Shown here in pieces: positions 44,616 through 54,122 of a stretch of DNA of 64,000 nucleotides. The position numbers and the translations under genes are program-made. Under the pieces are notes generated by a model. It did no database searches. It saw only the letters and a program-made list of their open reading frames with translations, and was not told the origin of the DNA. Position 1 is the first letter of the stretch. Every line of letters begins with the position of its first letter. This stretch comes from Rhizobium lentis (GTDB taxonomy: Bacteria; Pseudomonadota; Alphaproteobacteria; Rhizobiales; Rhizobiaceae). The stretch is from positions 372,001 to 436,000 of the forward strand of contig NZ_JACHBD010000003.1 in assembly GCF_014200175.1 (NCBI RefSeq). Direction: 5' to 3'.

Positions 44616-46019
44616 TCAGAAGAACGACGCCGCCATCTCCGGCGGGCCTTCCAGCGCATGGGCCATGAATTCCAGTGCGCCGTGCAGTCTCTCCCGGGTG
44701 ATCGGGCCGCCCAGGCAGACCCGCACCGCTTCCGGGGCGGCGCCCTCGACGGTGAAGGCATCGCTTGCCACGACGCCGATGCCCGAGGAACGCATATGGC
44801 TGCCGAAGGTGGAACGGGTCCAGCCATTGGCGAGCGGCAGCCAGATGTTGAAGCTGATCGGATCGGCGCGGTAGCTGCCGGGCGGCAGGATGGCGGCAAC
44901 CATCTGCTGGCGGGCGGCGGCCTCGGTGCGGACGAAGCGCAGGATCGCATCGGCCGTGCCGTCCTCGATCCAGCGCGTGGCGAGCGCCATGGTCAAAGGT
45001 GAAGCCATGACGTTGTTGGCGCGCATGGCGCTGACGAAAGGCCATCCGGCCTTGCTGTCGGGTGCCACGACATAGGCAAGGCGCAGGCCCGCGCCGAGGC
45101 ATTTCGCCAGGCCGCCAATATGCCACGTGAGATCCGGCGCCATTGCCGCAAGCGGCGCCGGACCTTGCGATGGAATGAAGCCATAGGCATCGTCCTCGAC
45201 GACCGGCAGCTGATATCTGCGGGCGACGGCCGCGATTTCCGCGCGCCGGCCGGTTGAAATCGTCAGCGTCATCGGGTTCTGCAGCGTCGGATTGAGATAG
45301 AGCGCCTTCGGCTTCAACCGCTCGCAGGCGCTGGCAAGGGCCTCCGGCAGGACCCCGTCCTCGTCCATCGGCAGGCCGGCGAGATTGAGCCGCAGTTGGG
45401 CGGCGATCGAGCGCATGCCAGGATAGGTGATGATTTCCGACAGCACGGTTTCGCCCGGCTTTGCCAGCAGGCCGAAGATCGCCAGCAGGGCCGGATGGGC
45501 GCCCGGCGTGACGAAGATCCGCTCCTGCGACGGCGTGAGCCCACGGCGGCCGAGCCAGGCGGCGGCGGCGTCCTTGTCCATGCCGGAGCCGCCGAAGCCC
45601 TGGTAACGCAGAAGCGGAACGAGATTTGCGGCCACCGCCGACATGCCCTCGCGCATGCCGGCGATCAGTTCCGGATCATCCGGTTCCGGCGGCATGTTCA
45701 TCGAGAAGTCGACAATCGATGCGCGGCGCGGATCGGGTACGGCGTCAGGCGCGAAGTCCGGCCGCGCCTTGCCAGCGCGGCCGGTGACGAAGGTGCCCCG
45801 GCCGACATGCGACTCGACAAGCCCGCGCTTCTGCGCCTCGACATAACCTCTGGCCACGGTGGTGAAATCGACATTCAGCCGCTTGGCGAGGTCGCGCTGC
45901 GGCGGCAGCCGGTCTCCAACCGCCAGATGGCCGTTTCGCAGATCCATTTCGATCAGATCGGCAATCGCCATGTAACGCGGGCTGCTGCTGCGGCTGAGAT
46001 CGGGATGCCAGTCCTTCAT
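44616..46019 (-). CDS. MocR-type PLP-dependent transcriptional regulator
   Basis: Regulator of 467 aa fusing a GntR-type winged helix (about residues 10-78, with GDRLPPQRDLAKRLNVDFTT) to a fold-I aminotransferase domain (about 110-460). The PLP-binding Lys is in GGLAKCLGAGLRL (near 304), with LYLNPTLQNPM and VEDDAYGFIP as cofactor contacts. MocR proteins sense PLP or amino compounds through this domain. It is divergent from the DegP-like gene at 46239, with 219 bp between. Target genes unknown. Confidence 0.92.
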   Translation of the reverse strand: MKDWHPDLSRSSSPRYMAIADLIEMDLRNGHLAVGDRLPPQRDLAKRLNVDFTTVARGYVEAQKRGLVESHVGRGTFVTGRAGKARPDFAPDAVPDPRRASIVDFSMNMPPEPDDPELIAGMREGMSAVAANLVPLLRYQGFGGSGMDKDAAAAWLGRRGLTPSQERIFVTPGAHPALLAIFGLLAKPGETVLSEIITYPGMRSIAAQLRLNLAGLPMDEDGVLPEALASACERLKPKALYLNPTLQNPMTLTISTGRRAEIAAVARRYQLPVVEDDAYGFIPSQGPAPLAAMAPDLTWHIGGLAKCLGAGLRLAYVVAPDSKAGWPFVSAMRANNVMASPLTMALATRWIEDGTADAILRFVRTEAAARQQMVAAILPPGSYRADPISFNIWLPLANGWTRSTFGSHMRSSGIGVVASDAFTVEGAAPEAVRVCLGGPITRERLHGALEFMAHALEGPPEMAASFF

Positions 46020-46238
46020 GTCATGATCCGTGCCCGTCTGATTCCTGATGGGATTGACTGTATATTGTTGCGCAGCGGCGCTGTCACCCCCGGATATTCC
46101 CCGGAATACCTACGCGTGCGGCATGCGTGTGCGGAAATTCCCGTCACGCCAGCCTTGCCGCCACGCCCTCATCTTCTTAACTATTAACAAGGCCCGCCGG
46201 CTTTTGGTCTTGCGCGGCGGCGCCCTCGGGATAAAAGC

Positions 46239-47144
46239 ATGAATATCGATCCGATCCTGCGGTCAGTCGTGGCCGTCCGCTCCTCCATACCGGAAGATGC
46301 CTTCACGGCGGAGACGCTGGGCACCGTCCGGGAGGGCAGTGGCGTCGTCATTCGCGACAACGGTCTGGTGCTGACCATCGGTTATCTCATCACCGAGGCC
46401 GAGGAAGTCTGGCTGACGACCCAGGACGGCCGGGTGGTTCCCGCCCATCCCCTTGCCTATGATCAGGAAAGCGGCTTCGGTCTGGTGCAGGCGCTCGGCG
46501 TTCTGAACGCCCCGGCGGTGGATTTCGGCGATGCGGCCGCCGCCAGGCCCGGCGATCCCGTCGTGCTTGCCGATGGAATCGGCGAGTTCGTCCAGGCAAA
46601 CATCGTCGCCCGGCAGGAGTTCGCCGGCTACTGGGAATACCTGCTGGATGAGGCGATTTTTACCGCACCGGCCCATCCCGCATGGGGCGGGGCAGCGCTG
46701 ATCGGCGCTGACGGCAAGCTTCTCGGCATCGGTTCGCTTCGCCTGCAGATGAGCCAGGATGGCGAGGTCGCCGATATCAATATGGTCGTGCCGATCGATC
46801 TTTTGCCGCCGATCCTCGACGACCTCCTGAACCGCGGTCAGGTCAACAAGCCGCCACGGCCCTGGCTCGGTGCGTTCTCCGCCGAGAGCAATAGCGGCGT
46901 GGTGGTGATGAGTGTGGCCGAAGGCGGTCCGGCCGCCCAGGCCGGCCTGCGTCAGGGCGATATCATCTCCGAGATCCGTGACGAAGAGGTCGATGGCCTG
47001 GCCGATTTCTACCGCAAGCTCTGGAGCAGTGGCCCGGCCGGCGCCGAGATTCCGATGCGTATCCTGCGCAACGGCCGCGAAGCCTGGCTGCGCGTCAAAT
47101 CCGCCGACCGCAACAGCTTTCTCAGAAAGCCGCAGCTGCAGTAG
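46239..47144 (+). CDS. DegP-like pseudoprotease with PDZ domain
   Basis: Protein of 301 aa with a trypsin-like HtrA (S1C) domain (about residues 5-195) and a PDZ domain (about 205-295, with GPAAQAGLRQGDIISEI). All three triad positions are changed: the NNHVV block reads IGYLI (His to Tyr), the TDLAVLK block reads SGFGLVQ (Asp lost), and the GNSGGP block reads AWGGAA (Ser to Trp). No signal peptide is seen, so it is probably cytoplasmic. It cannot work as a classical serine protease; a binding or regulatory role is likely (inference). The frame is intact with normal codon use, so it is not a decayed gene. Divergent from the MocR gene. Confidence 0.88.
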   Translation: MNIDPILRSVVAVRSSIPEDAFTAETLGTVREGSGVVIRDNGLVLTIGYLITEAEEVWLTTQDGRVVPAHPLAYDQESGFGLVQALGVLNAPAVDFGDAAAARPGDPVVLADGIGEFVQANIVARQEFAGYWEYLLDEAIFTAPAHPAWGGAALIGADGKLLGIGSLRLQMSQDGEVADINMVVPIDLLPPILDDLLNRGQVNKPPRPWLGAFSAESNSGVVVMSVAEGGPAAQAGLRQGDIISEIRDEEVDGLADFYRKLWSSGPAGAEIPMRILRNGREAWLRVKSADRNSFLRKPQLQ

Positions 47145-47415
47145 GGCCGCACCAGAATCGAAAAAGCCGTTGCGCGAGTATGATCGTCGAGAGGCGCACC
47201 GCCTTCCGCCCCCCATTCCGATAAGCGTCAGCTCGTTAAAACAGACCTCAGATCAGCCGGCCATCGTCCGGCGCGCTCGCCGTCCGGCGGCGCGCGGGGG
47301 CGTTGTTTGCTTTTCCATGCCGATCGGCCGCCGCCTGAATTTCCTTGCAGCCGTTGCCACCAGCTTCTTCTGCGGGCGGCTGCGGGCCGGCCTTGTTCAC
47401 GAAACGAATCATTGG

Positions 47416-47814
47416 TCAGGTCCCGACAGCAAGCGCCGTGGTGCAGCCTTGAACACTTCGGCTGTCGGCAGAAGTCTGCCCGGGCATGGTCGCCCAACCG
47501 CCGGCTTCAATGAACTGACGCTGCTTGTAGCCTTCGGTAATCGCCTTGAACTCGATCAATTTAGCGCTTGCGTCCGGCGCCGCATTAAAGCGCTCGACGC
47601 AAATTGCGGACGCCAGTTCGCCGCGTGCAATGTCACCGGCGGCTGCTGCCGCTTTGCTCGATGTGCCACCTGTTACCCAACCTCCCCAACTGAACCCGAT
47701 GACCATCGTGGCGATTGCCGTGACGAGGCAGGCCCAGACGAGAAGCGTCTTGGATGGCTGGTAACTGTCGAAACGCTGGCTGATTGATGTCTTGCTGCTG
47801 CTCTGCACGGACAT
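47416..47814 (-). CDS. Single-span membrane hypothetical protein
   Basis: Protein of 132 aa. A hydrophilic N-terminus, one membrane helix (LLVWACLVTAIATMVIGFSW) followed by GGWVTGG, then a periplasmic or cytosolic part with ELASAICVERFNAAPDASA and EAGGWATMPG. I recall this pattern from conserved alphaproteobacterial hypotheticals. The ATG has AAGGAGAG at good distance. It lies 60 bp downstream of groEL on the same strand, so it may be part of that transcript. The 271 bp beyond it, up to the DegP-like gene, hold no convincing gene. Confidence 0.82.
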   Translation of the reverse strand: MSVQSSSKTSISQRFDSYQPSKTLLVWACLVTAIATMVIGFSWGGWVTGGTSSKAAAAAGDIARGELASAICVERFNAAPDASAKLIEFKAITEGYKQRQFIEAGGWATMPGQTSADSRSVQGCTTALAVGT

Positions 47815-47874
47815 TGGAACTCTCCTTGTCTACTTCGGGTTTGCCGTCCGGCGACGCCGGATCGGTTCGGGCTT

Positions 47875-49874
<2,000 letters not shown>

Positions 49875-49928
49875 TGAGGTCTTTCTGCTGCCGGCGCGTA
49901 TGGCGGCCGCAATCCATAAATAGCACTC

Positions 49929-49955
49929 GTGGCACTCGATTGATAGGAGTGCCAA
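49929..49955 (-). promoter_or_regulatory. CIRCE operator (HrcA site)
   Basis: Inverted repeat GTGGCACTC and GAGTGCCAA with a 9-nt spacer, matching the CIRCE form TTAGCACTC-N9-GAGTGCTAA with two changes per arm or fewer. It starts 55 bp before groES. A further half site, TAGCACTC, lies directly beside it at 49921-49928. Confidence 0.88.
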
Positions 49956-50375
49956 GAAATATTGTTCATGGCAGGAAATTTTTCGAAAAAATCCCGAAAT
50001 CAATCCAACCTGATATTTTGTAAAAAACAGAAATTACGCGCCATCACGCTCCATTTTTATTCGCCATAGCAGAGAATTAATTCAGTGTTTTTCATAAGAA
50101 ATCCGAATTTAACTTGATTTAAACTCCATCAAGGCGTAACGATAGGCCTCGTCGATTTGGCCGACTTGGCTTCGCGGCGTCAGAGACCTACGACCCGCCA
50201 TACACCACCGAATTCTCGATAGCGAATATGTGACGTCGTTCCGGCGTGCATTCGCTTGTTCCGATCCGGATGAACCTGGCGTTAACCGCGGATGTACCGG
50301 CAGCGTCGCGTTCGTCCGGTTCGGATTTCAACGCTAGAGGAAACGCATCGGCGTATTCCTGGGAAGGCCTCAGCC
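49956..50375. other. AT-rich intergenic region upstream of groES and of the small-gene chain
   Basis: 420 bp between divergent genes. Its first half (49956-50135) is markedly AT-rich compared with the surroundings and contains a TTAA-N6-TTAA motif near 50110. It should hold the groES promoter on one side and that of the gene at 50376 on the other. No gene or RNA structure recognised. Confidence 0.5.
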
Positions 50376-50639
50376 ATGACAAGTCGCACCACACAAACCG
50401 TCGTCCGTTTTTCATCTCCATTCCGCCTGCCGGGTTTCGATAAGGCACAGCCAGCCGGAGAATACCGCATCGATTACGATGAGGAATTGATCGAAGGCGT
50501 CTCCAGGCTCGCCTGGATGCGGGTCGGCGCCTTCATCCACCTGCCGGCGATCGCCGCGCAGAGTTCGACGCAGCAGATGATGCCCATCCAACCATCAGAT
50601 CTCGAAACGGCACTCGAAAAGGACCACCAGCAATTATGA
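50376..50639 (+). CDS. Hypothetical protein, first of an overlapping gene chain
   Basis: Protein of 87 aa beginning MTSRTTQTVVRFSSPFRLPG. The ATG follows GGGAAGG at suitable distance. It has an acidic middle (YRIDYDEELIEGVSRLAW) and no membrane helix. I believe similar proteins occur in other rhizobia, but know no function. The stop overlaps the next start as ATGA, implying coupled translation. It is divergent from groESL. Confidence 0.75.
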   Translation: MTSRTTQTVVRFSSPFRLPGFDKAQPAGEYRIDYDEELIEGVSRLAWMRVGAFIHLPAIAAQSSTQQMMPIQPSDLETALEKDHQQL

Positions 50640-50974
50640 CCGCAACGCGCATCCCGCAACGCACTGGACGCTCGATCCGACGCGAGGCAGCAACACACAT
50701 CCTCAAGGTGGGGCAGACCGTCCGGTTGAAGGACGGGTTCTTGGTAGTAGTTCACTCCAAGCTTCCCGAAGTCTACCGCATTACCGCAACGCTGCCTCTG
50801 AGAGGCAATGTGCCGCAATACCGCATGCGCAGTGACGACGAGCGTCATGAGCGGGTTGCGACGGAAGATAGCCTGGAGCCGGTATATCTATCGCCCGCCG
50901 GGAGCGGCGCAACACTGATCGAGAGGACGTTTGGCCATGGCCACGGCCCGAAAGATGGAAGGTTGACATCGTGA
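50636..50974 (+). CDS. Hypothetical protein, second of the chain
   Basis: Basic protein of 112 aa. The central part (LKVGQTVRLKDGFL, then YRITATLPLRGNVPQYRMR) suggests a small beta-barrel, and a conserved-looking block SDDERHERVATEDSLEP follows. ATGA overlap with the preceding gene and a GTGA overlap with the next reading frame. Likely real; function unknown. Confidence 0.75.
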   Translation: MTATRIPQRTGRSIRREAATHILKVGQTVRLKDGFLVVVHSKLPEVYRITATLPLRGNVPQYRMRSDDERHERVATEDSLEPVYLSPAGSGATLIERTFGHGHGPKDGRLTS

Positions 50975-51297
50975 AGAGCCATGGTGACGAAACTGAACGA
51001 CGAAATGCCTCTGCACTCGGGGAATGGGAAAACAAGGGTGGCGCCCCCGGCCGCTACTCCATGGACATCGAACGCGACCGCCGGATCGTGCGCATCCGTT
51101 CTTCGACCGTCTATCATGCCTCTGCGAGCCTCCCGGCACACGCGGACCACGACGCAATCAGCGGGAGCCGAGCGGAGGCCGGCAACGAGATGGTGGCCTT
51201 CAATCTTCTCAACATAAGGTACCGGAGGGAGTGGATCAGACTGTCGAACGCTGCCGGGAGTGCTCTTGAGAACTCGCCGGTTCAACCATGGCGCTAG
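50971..51297 (+). CDS. Hypothetical protein, third of the chain
   Basis: Frame of 108 aa starting at a GTG that overlaps the previous stop by 4 bp and ending 10 bp inside the next gene. Codon bias is moderate. The segment SMDIERDRRIVRIRSSTVY looks protein-like, but there is no domain I recognise. The exact chain position supports it; the sequence alone is weaker evidence than for its neighbours. Confidence 0.5.
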   Translation: MKSHGDETERRNASALGEWENKGGAPGRYSMDIERDRRIVRIRSSTVYHASASLPAHADHDAISGSRAEAGNEMVAFNLLNIRYRREWIRLSNAAGSALENSPVQPWR

Positions 51298-51563
51298 CCT
51301 TTCTCAATCCAAGCCGCAGCTTCGATACGGCCAGAAATGCCGTGCGCTTCGTCGGCCATGATGGAATGTTCGAGGTGTTGTTCTTTGTCGAGGTTGGCGC
51401 TCTGGGGAAATCCGACACCGCATTGCAAAGCAGCGGGGTCTCGGAAACGAGGTGGCTTTCGTCTTTCGACGCCCTGCGCACCTCCATTCATGACGCAGCA
51501 CACAAAGCCTACTCCCACCGCCGCCGCCCCACCTATACTCTGACTGCGGCGGATTTCCGCTAG
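51288..51563 (+). CDS. DUF1488-family protein
   Basis: Small protein of 91 aa. The DUF1488 pattern is seen: FLNPSRSFDTARNAVRFVG, then MFEVLFFVEVGALG, FDALRTSIHDAAHKAY and a C-terminal YTLTAADF. Function of the family is unknown. It overlaps the preceding frame by 10 bp and is followed 28 bp later by the transglutaminase-like gene, so all five genes may be one operon. Confidence 0.85.
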   Translation: MALAFLNPSRSFDTARNAVRFVGHDGMFEVLFFVEVGALGKSDTALQSSGVSETRWLSSFDALRTSIHDAAHKAYSHRRRPTYTLTAADFR

Positions 51564-51591
51564 GCGGATCCGGACACGCGAGGAACCCTCC

Positions 51592-52434
51592 ATGCTGATC
51601 CGTTACGGCTATGAAATTACCTTGACCTGCCCGCAGCCGACTGCCTTGGTATGTTTGTTGTCGGTCCATGAGGATCGTGCAGCCGACATCAGAATTCCGG
51701 AAACGGTGTTCACCACGCCCGATGTTCCCACGTCGACTTATCGCGACCTTTTCGGCAACCGCTGCCTTCGGCTGGTTGCCCCGACGGGCGATCTGACGCT
51801 ATGGGGCGATGCGACCATCGAAGACGACGGCGAGCTGGACAGATCGCTGCCGGAGGCGAGGGAACTCCCGGTTTCGGAGTTGCCGGATGATTGCCTCGTC
51901 TATCTGATGGGCAGCCGCTATTGCGAGACGGATCGGCTCAGTCAAATCGCCTGGGACATGTTCGGCACCATCTCCCCGGGCTGGGGCCGCGTTCAAGCGA
52001 TTTGCGACTTCGTTGAAGGCCATATCCAGTTCGACTACATGCAGGCGCGATCGACGCGGACAGCCTTCGAGGCGTTCCACGAACGCGTCGGCGTCTGTCG
52101 CGACTTTGCGCATCTCGCGGTGGCCTTGTGCCGTTGCCTCAACATTCCTGCCCGATATATCAATGGCCATCTCGGTGACATCGGAATTCCCGTCTTCGAC
52201 CCGATGGACTTCAGCGCCTGGATGGAAGTCTTCCTTGACGGTGCATGGCATACATTCGATCCGCGCAACAACACGCCGCGGATCGGTCGTATCATCGTCG
52301 CGCGTGGACGCGACGCTGCCGACATCCCGCTCATCAACTCGTTCGGACCACATGTACTGAAGGCGTTTCGAGTCTGGACCTACGAGGTGACAAACCTGCA
52401 GCAGATGCCAGGCGCCGCTGAGGGAGCTCTTTAG
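51592..52434 (+). CDS. Transglutaminase-like protein lacking the expected His
   Basis: Protein of 280 aa. N-terminal beta domain (about residues 1-115) and a transglutaminase/protease-like core (about 145-255). The nucleophile Cys is in GVCRDFAHLAVALCR (near 168), and the Asp block WHTFDPRNN is present. The block that usually reads HAWVEV has DFSAWMEVF, with Ser in place of His. I recall a widespread alphaproteobacterial subgroup with this SAW form, so the change may be ancestral to it. No signal peptide, so cytoplasmic. Role unknown. GAGG lies before the ATG. Confidence 0.87.
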   Translation: MLIRYGYEITLTCPQPTALVCLLSVHEDRAADIRIPETVFTTPDVPTSTYRDLFGNRCLRLVAPTGDLTLWGDATIEDDGELDRSLPEARELPVSELPDDCLVYLMGSRYCETDRLSQIAWDMFGTISPGWGRVQAICDFVEGHIQFDYMQARSTRTAFEAFHERVGVCRDFAHLAVALCRCLNIPARYINGHLGDIGIPVFDPMDFSAWMEVFLDGAWHTFDPRNNTPRIGRIIVARGRDAADIPLINSFGPHVLKAFRVWTYEVTNLQQMPGAAEGAL

Positions 52435-52788
52435 CCGGGCCTGGGCGGATGCGGCGCGATGTCCAGCGCGGCTTTGCCGCTGGCGACAGCAGTGCCAGCA
52501 CTGCCTCCCATATGGCCCTGACCCGAACTCCGCCCCGAAAATCGCGTGACAGCGTCGCTCGCCTTGTCTTAACTAGGGCATTGCCGGTACAGGCCAGACT
52601 TGCACTGGGAGCAGGCGTTGATATCTTCGGGTGAGGACCGCGTGAGATGAAAACATTGGTCATAGGCGTAGCCGGAATGGCCGGCGATCCTGTGACACAT
52701 GCCTCAGAACAGCTGCTGAAAAATCTTGGCGTCGAGCCATCTTTAATGTGAGCAGTCCTTCGGGACCGAATTAGGGAGTTCGCAGTTC
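52435..52788. other. Gap after the transglutaminase-like gene
   Basis: 354 bp. A 34-codon frame at 52647-52751 (starting MKTLVIGVAGMAG) has a GAG just before its ATG but is too short to judge; it could be a gene remnant. Overlapping frames of 60-110 codons on both strands lack codon bias. Otherwise nothing is seen. Confidence 0.4.
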
Positions 52789-53169
52789 ATGTTCGATCAT
52801 GTCTCCATCGGCGTCAAAGACCTCGAAAGAGCCCGCCGTTTCTATGATGCGGCGCTGGAGCCGCTCGGGTACGAGCGTCTGTCCAATTCCGATGGCGTGA
52901 TCGGCTACGGCCCGGAGGAGGTCGGCCTTTGGGTGATACAGGCCGAGCATCCCGTTGTCGCCGACATGCAGTCCGGGCTGCATTTCTGCTTCGTCGCCCC
53001 GAACGAGGCCGCTGTCGACGCCTTTCACGCGGCGGCTATCGCTTCCGGCGGCACCGACAATGGCGAACCGGGCATCCGGCCGGATTACGGCCGCTTCTAT
53101 TACGCCGCCTTCGTCATCGATCCCGATGGCTACCGCCTCGAAGCATATTTCCACAAGGGTGAGATATAG
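52789..53169 (+). CDS. VOC-family (glyoxalase/bleomycin-resistance-like) protein
   Basis: Metal-dependent or binding protein of 126 aa with paired beta-alpha-beta-beta-beta units. The typical opening FDHVSIGVKDLERARRFYDAAL carries the first metal-ligand His; a second His is in SGLHFCFVA, and FVIDPDGYRLEAYFH provides the acidic ligand and final strand. Substrate unknown. TAGGGAG lies 9 bp before the ATG. Confidence 0.92.
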   Translation: MFDHVSIGVKDLERARRFYDAALEPLGYERLSNSDGVIGYGPEEVGLWVIQAEHPVVADMQSGLHFCFVAPNEAAVDAFHAAAIASGGTDNGEPGIRPDYGRFYYAAFVIDPDGYRLEAYFHKGEI

Positions 53170-53545
53170 CGGGCTTCGAATTTCGAGCAATTCCGAACGA
53201 AAAACCGCTTCGCCTCCTTCCAGATCGGCGGCGGCATCGTCCTTGCGGCCGCTTCGGCGGTGTTCGGCACCGCGCCGAATTTCGGCTGGGAGATCGCCAT
53301 CACCCTGCTTGCAGACGCAGCTCCGAGGACATCGGCTGTCCGGAGGCCCACCTATCAGGCGGCGGAATGACCGTTGCGCCCGCACCTTATCGGTGCGGGC
53401 TCTTCATAAGAAAAAACGAATATTCACAGCAAAAATCCCATTGCCTTGCCCCGGCGAAAGGCGCATGGTTTCGCCTCGGCAGGCATTGAACGGGCGCTGC
53501 CGACTGAGGGATATGAATACCTTTGCCCCGACGAAAGGAGGACCG
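53170..53545. other. Gap with possible gene remnant
   Basis: 376 bp. A plus-strand frame ending at 53370 would encode a hydrophobic stretch (FQIGGGIVLAAASAVFGT) but has no start codon with a ribosome-binding site, and looks like the tail of a disrupted membrane or secreted protein. The remainder (53371-53545) is leader for the next gene; nothing else is seen. Confidence 0.35.
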
Positions 53546-53863
53546 ATGTCTTCCACTTGCAAGAAGCCATACCTGACCTCGTCCGATCTCGACATGCTTC
53601 AGTCCGTACTCGACAATGCGGGCTACGAGGCCAGGATCGCGACCGACGACGGCAAGAGCTGTAATGTCGCAGCGATGCTGCTCATCAAGCTGTTTCAGGA
53701 GGGCGTAACGTCGCCCGCCATGCTTTCGCAGGCGCTCGAACACTACTTCGGCAAGCTGAAAACGCCGCCGAAACCAGTCACTCCGGTTTACGACCGTTAT
53801 GCGATCCAGGGATTGCCCAGCGACAGGCGCAAGACAAACCTCAAACCCGGCGCGCGAACCTGA
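53546..53863 (+). CDS. Hypothetical protein, 105 aa
   Basis: Starts MSSTCKKPYLTSSDLDMLQS with a very strong AAAGGAGG site. Predicted mostly helical, basic C-terminus (LPSDRRKTNLKPGA). The segment LDNAGYEARIATDDGK, then AAMLLIKLFQEGVTS, is reminiscent of conserved rhizobial hypotheticals with no known role. The ATG at 53546 is preferred to upstream in-frame starts because of the site. The small basic gene follows 38 bp later. Confidence 0.8.
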   Translation: MSSTCKKPYLTSSDLDMLQSVLDNAGYEARIATDDGKSCNVAAMLLIKLFQEGVTSPAMLSQALEHYFGKLKTPPKPVTPVYDRYAIQGLPSDRRKTNLKPGART

Positions 53864-53901
53864 AAACGCGCGTAAGATTCGTCTGAACAGGAGATCGATC
53901 G

Positions 53902-54048
53902 ATGGCAAAAGGTCAGCTGAGAAGCAATCGCGAGGCTCGCAAACCGAAGAAGGACAAGCTGGCGCCGAAGATGGCAGGCACCTTCGCCGGCCAAATGAAG
54001 GCCGCGACCCAGGCCGCCCCGCACGGAAGCAGCGCGCCGAAGAAATAA
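53902..54048 (+). CDS. Small basic protein, 48 aa
   Basis: Lys/Ala-rich protein beginning MAKGQLRSNREARKPKKDK, with AGGAG about 8 bp before the ATG. Its composition resembles small rhizobial nucleic-acid-binding or stress-related peptides, but there is no assigned function. Probably co-transcribed with the preceding gene. Confidence 0.7.
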   Translation: MAKGQLRSNREARKPKKDKLAPKMAGTFAGQMKAATQAAPHGSSAPKK

Positions 54049-54122
54049 GCTCGCATAGGGCCCTCGGGTGAATCGCCCCTCGCCGCCTCCATGACAAACG
54101 CAAGTCGGGATCGATTTGCGTA

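Noticed and set aside
46170..46200. CtrA box before the pseudo-DegP gene
   Set aside because: Two TTAAC elements are present but only 3 nt apart, not the 7 nt required.
52771..53385. 204-codon frame on the minus strand
   Set aside because: Antisense to the VOC gene, which has clear family motifs and a ribosome-binding site.
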